From a virus, in the IMG/VR virus record IMGVR_UViG_3300037247_000810, positions 1 through 64,000 of that record: 64,000 bases of DNA, one strand, 5' to 3'. Each line of letters starts with the position of its first letter. Position 1 is the first letter of the stretch. Shown piece by piece: positions 8,137 to 19,200 of this stretch. The translations under genes were made by a program, and so were the position numbers. The notes below the pieces were generated by a model that searched no databases, was not told where the DNA came from, and saw only the letters and a list, made by a program, of their open reading frames with translations.

Positions 8137-9720
8137 CTAGCCGGAGCGAACATCACCTGATTCCATCCTATCAAGAAGTTGCTTGGGGGTCAACGTCTCT
8201 TGCGCGAACCCGGCGTCCTGAACCGCTCGAAGGCGCTGCCTGCTGTGCCCAAGTAGATACTTTTCGGAATGGCTATCGAGGAAATCAAACACCGCGAGGT
8301 AGTCCTTGCCCTCGACTACCCGCAGCCCGCGCCCGATGCGCTGGATGACTTTGTGGTGTGCTTTGCCCCCACCGGCCAGGATCAATGCCCCGATCTCTGG
8401 TACATTAACGCCCTCATCGAAAATGGTCGTGGAGATCGCACAACCGAGACGGCCGTCCTGTAGTGCCTCCATAACGGCCAGCCGCTTTTCCGTCGAGTCG
8501 GTGCCAGAGACGAATTCGGCGCGCACCTCGATCTCCCGAAGGGCGCGCCGGATGTTGCGGCCATGTTCTGACCATGTCACCAAGATCAGCGTAGGCACGC
8601 CCCATCCCTCGGCAGTGCCCCGCGCAATCTCCGCGATCAGCCGGTTGCGCTTCGCATGGTCGGCGATGCCGTCGCGGTACACGTCGATATACCGCATCTC
8701 CTCGTCCAGCATGGCTGGGAAGCCCGAATCGACCGTGACTACGAACGGCTCCGTCAGCCAGCCCTCTTCGATGGCCTCCTTTGCCTTGAACGAGTAAAAG
8801 ATTTCGCCCGTGGCTCCAGTGAGCTTCAACTCAGTGATGGGATCGGACTTCGTGGGCGTGGCACTGTACCCGAAGCGCCAGTAAGCGGGGATGGCGTTGA
8901 CCACGGGCCACCACGTCTTGGCCGTGGAGCGGTGGCACTCGTCCAGGTGCAGGGCGTCGAATGTGGCCAACCACTCACGGGTTGCCTCTGGTTCCTCCTC
9001 TAAGCGACGTACAAGCGTTTGATAGAGGGCGGCCGTGATAAGGCCAGGTGAGTCCACATCGTCGCCTACGATACCGTACAGATGCTCTGGGTCAGCATTG
9101 GGGAAGGCGAGACGGGCCGCCTCGCGGTCGGTGCCCTGGAACCGACGGATGGTCTGCCACGCCAAGTCGCGGGAGGCGACGATAATGAGGGAGCGGCACG
9201 CCAGCCGCCGAATCATCTCCGCCATGATCTCTGTCTTGCCCGTGCCGGTCGCCGCGTCGAACACACCGCGTTTGGCCGCCTCGGCGCGATTACAGGCGTC
9301 CTCCTGATAAGGCCGGAGGTCAATGTTGGTCAATTGCCCGCCCGCTAGCTCTGGCTCAGCCAGGGGCGATTGGGAGCGATCCTCGATGTCGACGTCAACG
9401 CCTAGCTCCTGGAGCCGTGTCACGGTGCGGGCCATCAGCCCGCCAGGGAGAGTGCCGCCCTGCCGCTTGTACAGGCTAATGTAGCCATCCCACGTCCCGG
9501 CCTGGAACTTGGGCATGAACGCATAGCCTTCCGGCCGGAACCGAAGGAGCCGGTATGTTGCGTCTGCTACACCGGGATCGCTGGTGTGAAGCTTGGCCCA
9601 GACCTCGTTGTGGGCGAGGCGGGCCGTGGCCCCCGGCTGGGGCAGGATGGGCTTACTGCGCGCGGCGTGCTTCTTAGCGCGCCAGCGTTTGACGCGCCAA
9701 TAGCTGCTCTTACGGGCCAG
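8137..9720 (-). CDS. SF2 DNA helicase, UvsW-like
   Basis: Motifs in order: Q-like RPYQEDA, Walker A ATGTGKTEIM, motif II LDECHRS, motif III YSATPT, and C-terminal VIQRIGRGLR (motif VI). This fits the phage UvsW/RadD-type branch, which unwinds branched DNA in recombination-dependent replication. The first ATG in frame is at 9516 (459 residues), but the frame stays open to 9720 and the extra 68 codons read as sensible protein (KSSYWRVKRWRAKKHAARSK and on). A CTG at 9720 stands 9 bases after AAGGAG, so a 527-residue protein with a CTG start is likely; the ATG remains possible. Confidence 0.85.
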   Translation of the reverse strand: MARKSSYWRVKRWRAKKHAARSKPILPQPGATARLAHNEVWAKLHTSDPGVADATYRLLRFRPEGYAFMPKFQAGTWDGYISLYKRQGGTLPGGLMARTVTRLQELGVDVDIEDRSQSPLAEPELAGGQLTNIDLRPYQEDACNRAEAAKRGVFDAATGTGKTEIMAEMIRRLACRSLIIVASRDLAWQTIRRFQGTDREAARLAFPNADPEHLYGIVGDDVDSPGLITAALYQTLVRRLEEEPEATREWLATFDALHLDECHRSTAKTWWPVVNAIPAYWRFGYSATPTKSDPITELKLTGATGEIFYSFKAKEAIEEGWLTEPFVVTVDSGFPAMLDEEMRYIDVYRDGIADHAKRNRLIAEIARGTAEGWGVPTLILVTWSEHGRNIRRALREIEVRAEFVSGTDSTEKRLAVMEALQDGRLGCAISTTIFDEGVNVPEIGALILAGGGKAHHKVIQRIGRGLRVVEGKDYLAVFDFLDSHSEKYLLGHSRQRLRAVQDAGFAQETLTPKQLLDRMESGDVRSG

Positions 9721-9726
9721 GGCTAG

Positions 9727-10062
9727 TTACTCCTTGGCTTCGTCCGTTGGTTCCTCTGTCTTCTTGCCGCTCTTCTTCTCGGCCAGCGCTGCCGTCAACT
9801 GCTCGATGGTCTGCCGGGCGGCTTGAAGCTGCTGGATGAGTTGATTGCACTCCGCCTCAGCGATGGTCTTCGCCACATCGGTCTCGGCGAACCGTTGCTT
9901 GAGGATGGCAATCTCAGCACGGGAGCGCTGCGCTCGGGCCTGGATAGCTGCCTGTTCCTCCGGCATAGCCGGGATGCGCTGCGGGCGCACCGGCACCGGC
10001 TGGAGAAGCGCTGGGGTCTCTGGGGCCTCTGCGCCCTTCTTCTGCTTCGGCTTTTGAGCCAT
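9727..10062 (-). CDS. hypothetical coiled-coil protein
   Basis: 111 residues. A basic start (AQKPKQKKG), a proline-rich linker, then a helix of about 60 residues with heptad-like spacing (ARAQRSRAEIAILKQRFAET and on) and a Lys/Glu tail. A clear GGGAGG site precedes the ATG. The stop TAA is close to the helicase start. Function unknown. Confidence 0.6.
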   Translation of the reverse strand: MAQKPKQKKGAEAPETPALLQPVPVRPQRIPAMPEEQAAIQARAQRSRAEIAILKQRFAETDVAKTIAEAECNQLIQQLQAARQTIEQLTAALAEKKSGKKTEEPTDEAKE

Positions 10063-10129
10063 GTCAACTTTCCTCCCTTCTTGATTCGTGCTCAGTGTAG
10101 CACCTAGCTGACGGCGTTGGCAAGCTATT

Positions 10130-11668
10130 CTATGTCCCTCCTACCATGACGACCGTGAGTGTGACATGCTCCACCATAATATCACGATTAGTACTGTGAT
10201 TTAGAACCGCCACGCTAATGAGATCATTGGCCGCTAAGTCCACGACAGACCCGCCACTAAGACAGACTGCTGCGTTGGCTTTGACAAGTGTCGCATGACA
10301 AGCAGTAGTCGTGTCAGCCGTGTTATTGATGGCGATTGCCCCCTCAAACTCGTCATTTGCCGTGGTCGATTGAACAGCCATGCTCCAATTAATCGCATAG
10401 CGACCGGCCTTCGTAACCTTCAATTCGTGATTGTTCTGGAAGGTTACTAGATTGGTCTCGACGCTCACCAGCCCAGCCGTAAGCTCGTACCAAGTATCGA
10501 CAACCCCCACCGCGACCGTCTCGGCGATGTTGTATCCGTGCATACACCCATACGGAAGGCCAGTGCCGTCGCCCTCAAAAATGACATCGCCAATAAGCTC
10601 AATAGTAGGAGCCGTAATCTCCACCACGACATCGGCATCAATATCAAGCTGCCCATCCGCCGAGGAGAGAATCTGGAGGGCGGCATCCCTGAATTGGAGG
10701 AAGTTGTTGGTGGCGATAAGGACGTCGCTGTCGAGCATCTGAACGCCCTCGATGGTGACACCCGCCGCGCCTGTAAGTTCATCAATGACATCCACCAAGG
10801 TGCCGCCCGTACCGATCCGCACGTATTCAGTGGAGCCGATGTTGAAGCTGTAGTAGTCGCTGGCTCGCACATACAACAAGTAGTCGTTCGCATCGAATGT
10901 GATGGTTGGTTCGCCCGCCGCGTCCAGCGTGAAGTCGGCATCGTTGATGGCCAGTGTGTCGCCCGCCGCGAGCATGAGGATGCCGGGCGCGCTGCGGTAC
11001 AACTGCGTGTCGCCACCGATTAGGACACCAGCACCAGCACCGACCACAGGTAGCTGCCACTGCCCAGCAACACCGATAACGGCGACCTCGACCGTAGCGG
11101 CCGTGAGCCGGATGATGTCCTCGTCGGCCACCTGCTCGGTTTCGAACGACGTATCACTATCGTCATCAATGATGAGAGAAGCATCGTGCGAGGAACCAAT
11201 CACGGAAGCGCCGGGCAGCAAGTAGCTGCGGCGGTCGGCGATGGCCGTGATGTCCCCGGCCACGGTCGTGACTTGCGCCAGAGGCACCCCATCAGCCGGG
11301 AAGCCAGTCACGTTGTAGGCCACCGCGCCTCCGCTGTTGATGAACACGTAGTTGGTATCATTGTCGTCCATCGTCAGCAATCCGGCAACGATGGAATAGA
11401 AGCTACCGCCAGTCCAAATCTGGCCCTGCTCGTAGTCGATGTCTAAGCCGCCGCCGTCCGTGACCCGGAACGCTCGCGTGTGCTTCACGCCGTAGAGCGT
11501 GTGTGCGCCCGTCTCGACCGGGGGCGTGGTATCGCCTGAGCCCGTGCCGGTTGCAACCACGAGGCCACGACTATCAGTGACGCGGGCCAGGAGCGCCTTG
11601 ATGCGCTCAATCTCCGCGACTGCTAGCGCGAGAATGAGTTCCGGTCGGTCTAATGGTTGCCTTCGCAT
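10130..11668 (-). CDS. tail fibre or receptor-binding protein with C1q-like end
   Basis: 512 residues. After a short helix (ELILALAVAEIERIKALLARV) the protein becomes beta-rich, with repeated Gly/Asp/Thr stretches typical of trimeric phage fibres. The last 120 residues (TWYELTAGLVSVETNL to the end VTLTVVMVGG) have the jelly-roll pattern of C1q/TNF-like domains. Middle repeats of the type TFDANDYLLYV and EIIRLTAATVEVAVIG resemble those in the fibre at 36104-37309. It follows the baseplate hub by one base (TAATATG), the usual place for host-recognition proteins. Confidence 0.65.
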   Translation of the reverse strand: MRRQPLDRPELILALAVAEIERIKALLARVTDSRGLVVATGTGSGDTTPPVETGAHTLYGVKHTRAFRVTDGGGLDIDYEQGQIWTGGSFYSIVAGLLTMDDNDTNYVFINSGGAVAYNVTGFPADGVPLAQVTTVAGDITAIADRRSYLLPGASVIGSSHDASLIIDDDSDTSFETEQVADEDIIRLTAATVEVAVIGVAGQWQLPVVGAGAGVLIGGDTQLYRSAPGILMLAAGDTLAINDADFTLDAAGEPTITFDANDYLLYVRASDYYSFNIGSTEYVRIGTGGTLVDVIDELTGAAGVTIEGVQMLDSDVLIATNNFLQFRDAALQILSSADGQLDIDADVVVEITAPTIELIGDVIFEGDGTGLPYGCMHGYNIAETVAVGVVDTWYELTAGLVSVETNLVTFQNNHELKVTKAGRYAINWSMAVQSTTANDEFEGAIAINNTADTTTACHATLVKANAAVCLSGGSVVDLAANDLISVAVLNHSTNRDIMVEHVTLTVVMVGGT

Positions 11669-11669
11669 A

Positions 11670-14600
11670 TTATGTAGTCCGAATCGCCAACGCGTTCTCG
11701 ACCATTGAAGCCGTGTAGCCCATTGCCGCGTCCAAACCGGCTTCCAGGCCCGTGACCCACGATCCACCGACTCGCGGTGGCGTCATCGACTTCAACTCGT
11801 CAGCACTGTCCACGTTCGTAACGAGCCTATTGATGGGCGAATCATAGACGAAACCCTGATGCTTGCCAGCATCGGCGGTCAATACGGCCCAAGTCTCGCC
11901 ATTGTCAAATGACATTCGACCAGCACGGTCAGCAGCAGCACCAATCATACCTCCACCAAAGAACATAATGTTCCCCATACGAAAGGCGTCGGAGAAGCCA
12001 TTTGTCGCACCGGCAATAGCCACCACATACTTCAGCGTCCAAGAAGAGCCATTGTTGTCCGATACCCAAATCTCAAGTTCATTGGTCGCAGCCTTTTGCT
12101 TACCAAGAATCCAACGCCCGTTCTCGCCCGCGATTAGGGCTGGCTGGTGATACCGAGCCACCGTACCCGCGAAGCCGGTCAGGCCGGTTGGTGTGACCTC
12201 TGACCACGTAGCGCTCGCGCCCAGGTGCGCGTCCTCCGTGACCAGAACACGAAGCTGTGAACCTGTGAGACGGCCGACGGCCATCAAGCGCTTATGGTTG
12301 TTTGGATCGACAGCGATATTGAAATACGAGATGCGCTCATCGACTGAGCTACGTGTGTCCTCGTGTGCCAAATCCCAAGTCGCGCCATCGTCGTCGCTGA
12401 AGTGAATGGAGTGGGGATAGCGGCGGCCCGCCAAGTGGCCACCTGCGTGATCTTCCCGTGATGCCCACAGGCGGCCATTCGGCCCGCGTGCGATAGTGCC
12501 ACAGCGCGCCAGCACATTCGCCCACGCCCCGCCCAGGTTCACACTGCGATACAAATCTTCATTGTGATCGTTAGTAGCCGACGTATATCGAACGTAGAAC
12601 AACGTCTGGTCATCGATCTGCGGGAAGTGCCAGAGCCGATGAGGGCGGTCGGAATGTCCAGTCGGCAGCGGCCCTTGATCCGTCCAAACGCCGGACGCCG
12701 TGCGGTGCCCCAGCGCGTTCTCCGTGGAACCGGCCGCATCGCGGACAATGACCAGAAGGTCGGAGGGCGACAACGGTCGCCGGTACTCGATGGCGCAATC
12801 CCAGCCGATAGCTCCGCCCGGCCAGACTGTACTGATCGGCGCACCCTGCGGCCGGAGGAAGTCCCAATTCTCGCCGTAGTCGATGCTCTTGGCGATACCC
12901 TCGTCCGTCGCCGCGATATAGATGTCTTTCCAAGCCGAGACCTGCAAGAGATCGTGCGGGCGATTTGCGCCAGTGCCGGGAAGTACGCCCGATAGCACCT
13001 CCCAGATGCCATAACCCCCCTGCGAACGGTAGAAGTTCGTATTGTCCATGACCATGCCGAACAAACGTAGCCGGTTATTATTGCCCGCTACGCCCACGCC
13101 GTCATCCGCAGGCGTGCCGCCGATCTCCACCCACGTCTCTCCGCCACCGATGTCGTCATAGTAACGTGGTGGGGCGTAAATGAACACCGGATCGCGGCCC
13201 GCGAACAGCAGGCCCAGGTCGCCAGATGTGCGGTGCGAAATCACAACATCAACGACTGTATCGGCGGCATTGCCGGTCGGATCGGCATCCCCATCCCCGT
13301 CAGCGACTTCGGACACCCAGACCCTCGGATCGTCGCCCAGGTGATGGGTGTGGAACCAGGACTCAGGGTCTTGGCCGTTGCCGCCATATACCCAAATGCG
13401 ATTCACGCTCGGCTCCGACACTTCGATACCGTTGATCGGCGTGGGATCGACGCGGAACTCAGAAGTCGGCGGCGTCGATAGGCTTCGGAATTGGTTCCGC
13501 GTTGGCCACGTGACGCTGAGGTCGGCATATAGCGCCCAGGTCGCGCCGAAGTCGTCCGAGCGCAGGATACGCCCATTCAGGCAGCAAGCCCAGATGCGTT
13601 GGCGGATGCGCTTGTCGGCCCGAATACCCGTGACCTCGGAGCCATTTGTCAGACTGGTGCCCGCAACCTCCGACAATGTTGCCATGAAGTCCACTGAGCG
13701 CAGGATACGGCCGGTGGTCGTGCCAAAGAAGATCAACGCCGGATCGTCCACCGCATTGCTGTACGTGATCTCGCACGTCTTAGCCAGTCCACTTGGTGTA
13801 GCGATGTCCGACCACGAGAGTGCGCCATCGAAGGTTGCCATACACGTGTTACCGGCCGCGCATACGACAACCGGAGCGTAGACCTCTTCGTTGCCCGTGG
13901 TGACGTCGATGGCCCTCGTGACACTGTGCGTATTGCCATCATTGTCCGTGACCGTGAGCGTCATATTGATGCTGGCGTCCACGTTCGAATCATAAGCGAA
14001 TGTGACGACACGGAATTCCTCACCTTCGCCCTGCACATCGTTCGCTCCGCCCGCGTAATCGTCGACCCAATGATAGTTGGTGATCCATCCATCTGCGTCC
14101 GTAGAGGCATCGTGGTAGGTGATGACGGCCTGGATCGCGTTACCCACAAGTTCGCGCTCAATCGTCCAATACAAGTCCGCCTGCGGGTTGGCCGCGCTCG
14201 CCGTGCCACTCTGGTCGCCACCGAACAAACTGATATGGGTTACTGCGCCGCCCGGCGTCAGCGAATGGCGATAGGCGCGAATCCACCAATTACCGCCCAG
14301 GCCCGTGACCTCGCCCTCGTAGCCCGGCCCGGTGCCTTCGTCCCGAATTTCAATAGTTGAGCCAAGATCGATGCGGGGATCGAACGGCACCTCGATCTCG
14401 ATGCTTTGAAGGATGCGATGGTACTTGTCCACTAGACGGGCCGCGACTTCATCAGCGATCACCGCTGTTTCGATCAGATCATTCTGGTAGAGTGCGGCGT
14501 AGAGCCAATAGCTGCCCTCTACCAAATCATCGCTGTCGGTGTGGCGCTCCGCCGTGATCTGCACCTGCGTTTCGTCGCCACCAAGATCATCGCCGGAGGC

Positions 14601-15890
14601 GGGTGTCGTGCTCGGCACCGTCGCGCCCCGCACGATGGCCTGCTTCTTGACCTGATCCTCGTCCTCATCGTCGGCAATGTCCAGGAGCCGCAGTGCTGGG
14701 AAGGCAGTATGTTCAACCTCGAATGCGAGGTCGCCACCGCCCGCGCCCCACGTTCCTGCACCGCTATCATAGACATTGGCGATGCCGTCCGCGTAACCCG
14801 CGCCGGTGTCTGCGCCGACCTCGTAATAATTGACGGCATCCAATCCCCCCATGCGCCCCACAACGAGATGATACACCACGCCGCTCACCAGCCGCGTCTC
14901 GGTCGTGACCGTAACGTCGATCTGCGTGTAAGCGCCAACCTGGAGGATGGAGCCAGCAATGGTATCGCCGCCACCAAGCACGGTGCCGCTTGGCGCACCA
15001 GCGCCGTCATCCTCCTCAATACGCAGCCACAACTTGTCCGTCGGCGCGGCGACCTTGCGGAGCCAGAGCGTGATGCGGATGGCGGTGCCGCTGGCGGTTG
15101 GGGTGAAGCCTTGCGCGCGGCGCGCGCTGGCGGCCACGTTACCGAAGACCAAGTTCGAGTCAATGTTCGAATCATCGAACGAGAGTGTCGTGTCGACCAG
15201 TCGATCCGTGCCCTGCGTGCCGTAGATGCGATAGCCGGTTGGGGCCGGGGCTTCAAGCAGGTCACGGATGCGGAGCGTACCACTCTTCTGTTCGTAGGCG
15301 CGGTGGCCGTACACGTCCGCAATCTTGCGAATCATATCGGACGGCGGCATCGAATCCATGCGCGCCGGGACAACCGTGCCGATGGAGAAGTCAGTGACGC
15401 CATCGTCCATAAGAATGTCGTCAATCTCGGACGGCGTAAATGCTGGTGTCAAGTCATCCAGAATGTCCTCGATGGCGAAGACTGCGGTTTGGGAAGTCCA
15501 GGACTTCACAAACGCCTCCTCCGGCGAATAGAACGGGCGAGTTAGCACCGCCGTTCGCCCAACGCAGTCAACGGTGTCGCCGCCGACCCCGTGGCGGCGG
15601 CGCTTCACGCGGCCGGTGAAAATGCGCTCCAAATGTCCATCGAAGCCCGCGTTGATTTCCACCGTGTCGCCTCGCTCAATCTTGATGTGATGCTTAGCGA
15701 TGTCCGCCAGCGTCAGTGTGGCGGTCGGCGGCATCTGCTCAATATCGAAGTCGATGTCCACGCCGGTCAAGTTGGGGATGTCGGGCACGTTACTCAGGCC
15801 GCTGGCGAGCAATTCGCCACGGATGTAGACATCGATCTCGATCCGTCGGTCGAGAGCAAGGATTGCTTGGTCAAGTGGGTTGAGGGCCAT
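11670..15890 (-). CDS. baseplate hub with PKD-like and beta-propeller domains
   Basis: 1406 residues. The first about 550 residues (DIDFDIEQMPPTATLTLADIAKHHIKIERGDTVEI and on, later ADVYGHRAYEQKSGTLRIRD) resemble the tail hub (gpD/gp27-like). Residues 560-660 look like a PKD-type fold (VITYHDASTDADGWITNYHW, LTVTDNDGNTHSVTRAIDVT). The remainder carries BNR/Asp-box motifs: RSDDFGATW, KSIDYGENW, RSVNLGGAW, SDDDGATW, SDNNGSSW, SFDNGETW. Six or more such boxes mean one or two beta-propellers, as in sialidases and sugar-binding proteins. Likely the tail tip that binds surface glycans; enzymatic activity is not shown. Confidence 0.8.
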   Translation of the reverse strand: MALNPLDQAILALDRRIEIDVYIRGELLASGLSNVPDIPNLTGVDIDFDIEQMPPTATLTLADIAKHHIKIERGDTVEINAGFDGHLERIFTGRVKRRRHGVGGDTVDCVGRTAVLTRPFYSPEEAFVKSWTSQTAVFAIEDILDDLTPAFTPSEIDDILMDDGVTDFSIGTVVPARMDSMPPSDMIRKIADVYGHRAYEQKSGTLRIRDLLEAPAPTGYRIYGTQGTDRLVDTTLSFDDSNIDSNLVFGNVAASARRAQGFTPTASGTAIRITLWLRKVAAPTDKLWLRIEEDDGAGAPSGTVLGGGDTIAGSILQVGAYTQIDVTVTTETRLVSGVVYHLVVGRMGGLDAVNYYEVGADTGAGYADGIANVYDSGAGTWGAGGGDLAFEVEHTAFPALRLLDIADDEDEDQVKKQAIVRGATVPSTTPASGDDLGGDETQVQITAERHTDSDDLVEGSYWLYAALYQNDLIETAVIADEVAARLVDKYHRILQSIEIEVPFDPRIDLGSTIEIRDEGTGPGYEGEVTGLGGNWWIRAYRHSLTPGGAVTHISLFGGDQSGTASAANPQADLYWTIERELVGNAIQAVITYHDASTDADGWITNYHWVDDYAGGANDVQGEGEEFRVVTFAYDSNVDASINMTLTVTDNDGNTHSVTRAIDVTTGNEEVYAPVVVCAAGNTCMATFDGALSWSDIATPSGLAKTCEITYSNAVDDPALIFFGTTTGRILRSVDFMATLSEVAGTSLTNGSEVTGIRADKRIRQRIWACCLNGRILRSDDFGATWALYADLSVTWPTRNQFRSLSTPPTSEFRVDPTPINGIEVSEPSVNRIWVYGGNGQDPESWFHTHHLGDDPRVWVSEVADGDGDADPTGNAADTVVDVVISHRTSGDLGLLFAGRDPVFIYAPPRYYDDIGGGETWVEIGGTPADDGVGVAGNNNRLRLFGMVMDNTNFYRSQGGYGIWEVLSGVLPGTGANRPHDLLQVSAWKDIYIAATDEGIAKSIDYGENWDFLRPQGAPISTVWPGGAIGWDCAIEYRRPLSPSDLLVIVRDAAGSTENALGHRTASGVWTDQGPLPTGHSDRPHRLWHFPQIDDQTLFYVRYTSATNDHNEDLYRSVNLGGAWANVLARCGTIARGPNGRLWASREDHAGGHLAGRRYPHSIHFSDDDGATWDLAHEDTRSSVDERISYFNIAVDPNNHKRLMAVGRLTGSQLRVLVTEDAHLGASATWSEVTPTGLTGFAGTVARYHQPALIAGENGRWILGKQKAATNELEIWVSDNNGSSWTLKYVVAIAGATNGFSDAFRMGNIMFFGGGMIGAAADRAGRMSFDNGETWAVLTADAGKHQGFVYDSPINRLVTNVDSADELKSMTPPRVGGSWVTGLEAGLDAAMGYTASMVENALAIRTT

Positions 15891-15898
15891 TATTACCC

Positions 15899-16252
15899 CT
15901 AACGCTGAAGGAATTCGAGCGTGTATTGATAGCGCCTGCTTGGGATGATTGTCTGGAATTCAGCACGGACAAGCCGTGCCGTGATGCTACGGTTCTCGGA
16001 GTCGCGGAGCGTGCCGACCGTGCCGTTCTGTTGAAATGTCCGCATCTGATCACGAGTGGTCTGATTGCAGATGCCTGTAATGGTGCGGCGGCCACTGCGG
16101 AAGCCCCAGGACGTGATGATGGTCACATTCGCCATCAGCGGGTCTTGTTCGATTAGCTTTTCTTCGACGTTCACGTCGTCGCCACCGCCGCGCGGCGGTG
16201 AGTCAGCGATGGGGAAGTCATAGCCCACGAAGCTCCATTGTGGCCAAGGCAT
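15899..16252 (-). CDS. minor tail or baseplate protein
   Basis: 117 residues. The pattern WGFRSGRRTITGICNQTTRDQMRTFQQNGTVGTLRDSENRSITARLV, then FQTIIPSRRYQYTLEFLQR, is a beta-rich fold seen in short baseplate or distal tail proteins placed between tape measure and hub. The position here is the same, 10 bases from the tape measure stop. The specific role (distal tail protein or hub cap) is inferred. Confidence 0.45.
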   Translation of the reverse strand: MPWPQWSFVGYDFPIADSPPRGGGDDVNVEEKLIEQDPLMANVTIITSWGFRSGRRTITGICNQTTRDQMRTFQQNGTVGTLRDSENRSITARLVRAEFQTIIPSRRYQYTLEFLQR

Positions 16253-16262
16253 ATCCTACCTC

Positions 16263-19200
16263 CTAAATCCGGGGCATCCCAGCGCCCCACGTACCGAAAC
16301 GCGGCCTGGCCAGCCCTGTACGAGCGGCCGCGCTGTCTAGCTGCTCCTCGACCGCCTGCAACACCCGCTCCTTCAACTCCTGGAAATCCTTGAGCAACGA
16401 AGTTGTGATGTTCACCTCGGCGTTAGCTGTGATTCCGCCAACGCCCGTGCCTCGAAGCGCCTGGCCCATATCCTCGCGGCGGATAACGTCAGCCCCGCGC
16501 GGCAAGCGAACAAGCTCAGCGCCGCGTTCTCCCACCAGTGCTAGGCCGCCCATGAAGTTACGAAGCCCCCGTGCAGCGCCGATAATACCTGGTTGACGTC
16601 GCGGAGCAGCGGCACCTTCGCCGCCCTCCAGCCAGTTAAGGACATCCCGCATACCAGGAAGGATTCCGCCAATGAAGTCAAGAACGAAGCCCGGAATAAT
16701 GTCAACTGCACCTCGAATCGCGTCCATGAGAAATCCACCAAGTCCGCTGAAGGCGGTTGTGATGCCGCTCTTGATGCCCTCAGCAATGGCCGTGCCGATG
16801 CCCACGAGGAGCGGCACTACCTTCTCGGTCACGATGTCAACGAAATCCTCGACGAGAGTCTTGAACAGCTTCCACCACTCCGTCGGGTCGACCAGGAACA
16901 TGATGATGTCCTTCCAGTGATCGCCGATGAACGAGGCGATCTCACCCGGAATCCCTGCGACGAAGGTGATGATCTTCCCATAGAATTCGGCCACTTTCAG
17001 TTCGAAGTGAATGACCCATTTGGCGACATCGACCAACCAATTGAGGACATCCTTCCAATGATCGCCGATGAACTTAGCGATCCGGCCTGGAAGCTCCGCG
17101 ACAAACGCGACAATCTTTAGCTCGAACTCAGTTACTTTCGTCTCAAATTGAACGGCCCATTTGGCCGCGTCGATCAACCAATCGAGGATGATCTTAGCGG
17201 CATCACCGATCTTCTCGGCAATCTTGCCTGGAAGTTCGGCCAGGAACCCGGCGATGCTTGTAACGAAAGCGGATAGCTTATCACGGAACTTGTAGGCGAG
17301 TGTGACGGGCCAGAAGACGAGCAGGATGGCGGCCATAAGGAATCGACCGAACCAGCGACCCATGTTCTCACCCGTGAATTGCCGCTTGGCCCACGCCGGT
17401 AGTGTCTGGGTGAAGAATTCTTGTAGTGGCTCCAGGAAGTAGCGCTTCATGAAGTCCGGTAGCTGCGTCGTGAAGAACTCCTTCAGCACACGGCCTAGGG
17501 TCTTGAGTCCCGCCCAGATTTCCTTGCGGTACTTGTAGATCAGGAAACCAGCGATGATGGCACCAATGAGCACTAGAACAATAGCGGCGACAGCCACCGC
17601 GACCGTCACTCCCAACGTCGCGGCGAGAATAGCGAGGCCCGTCATAATGGCGGAGCCGACAGCAGCACCGATGGCCTTCGGCAGTCCCGAAATGAGCCCC
17701 TGGACAAGCTGACTCTGGAGCGTCTTCTTAGCGCCTGCGACACCGACTTTTCCCACCTCGGCTGCGGCCGCACCTGCCTTTTGGACAGTCGTTACCGTTA
17801 CCGTGCGGGCAATGTTGACCGGCTTCATCAGGATGTCACCGAGTGCCCGCGCCGCGCTCCATGCTGCGCCTGCGGCATTCTGTGCCGAGCGGAAAAGGGT
17901 GTTGTAGAAGTTGGCGATAGGCGCAACGGCATCGAGTGCCATACGCGAGAGATTCATGATGGCCCGCCAGAGCAGGTTAGTCCCGGCGGTCACACCCTTG
18001 AGGTTGGTGTTGAACAAAGTCATCGCCAAGCGGGAGGCCAGAAATGCATTCCAGAGCAAATTGAAAGCAATCACCGCCAGCAGCACGGCCGCCGTGGTGC
18101 CGCCAATCTTAACCCGCCAGTCGCCCCAATTCTTCTCCATGTAACCGACGAGGATAAGAAGGGCCTGGAACACCGCCAGCAATGGATGTGCGGAGATGAA
18201 CATAGCGGCAAACGCCAGCGCAATAGCAATCAGCACTGGCTTGTTGCGCATCGCCCACGCGCCCACACGCAGGAGAATCGCCAGAAGTTCGAACAGGACG
18301 GGGATGCCCTCGCGCAAGGTGACGAACATGCCACGGAACATGAGGCCAAAGCGATTGCCTGATCCCTCTGCGAACATATCCCGGAGGGCCTGGGTGAAAT
18401 CATTCCAGGCGTCGGATAGGCCCGTAACCTCCGTCGCAGTGTCCTTCAACCACTTGAAGAGGCCCATCTCGTCGGCGATCATACGGCTCATCCAATCGAC
18501 GACGACCCCCAAGCCTTCGGACAATGGCTGGAGTCCCCGTACAACGACCGCCAGCACCTGTGCTCGCAGAACGCCCATGCGAACGGTGAGTGCCTTCGAA
18601 CGCTCATCCCATGCCGCAGTAAGTGCACCAGCGTCGGCCTGGGCACCATTCATCGCCACCAGGATTTCCGCCCAATCCTCGCCGCCGTCGGCCAGCAAGG
18701 AGAACGCACCGATCAGGGCGCGCTGGCGGTCGAAGACGTCAGCCAGAAGCTCCTCGTTGCCTCCCGTAGCCTCGTTCAGCAATTGCATCGCGCCCAGCAA
18801 GCCGTGCGTCTTGACCGTTTGAGCATCGAGCGCGAAGCCCATATCCGCTGCGGCCTTGAACGCCTTATCCGACGGATCGAGGAACGCGAACAGGATTCGT
18901 GTCAGGGAAGTCATGGCCCGGTTGGCCGGGATACCCTTTCGCGTCATAAGCGCAACGGCCGCACCCAATTCCTCCAGTGATACGTTCAGCAGCGCGGCCG
19001 GGGACATGGCGACACCGAGACCCTGAGCCAATTGCTCGAAGGTAACGACACCAGTGTCGACCGTCTGGAAGAGAGTGTTTGCGACTTCACGCGCGTGGGC
19101 GGCAGTTCTATCGAAAGCGAGCAGCGCGCCGGTGATGACCTTACCGGCAGTAGCCGCGTCAGTGAATCCTGCCGTGGCGGCCTGCGCGGCGACCGTGGCA

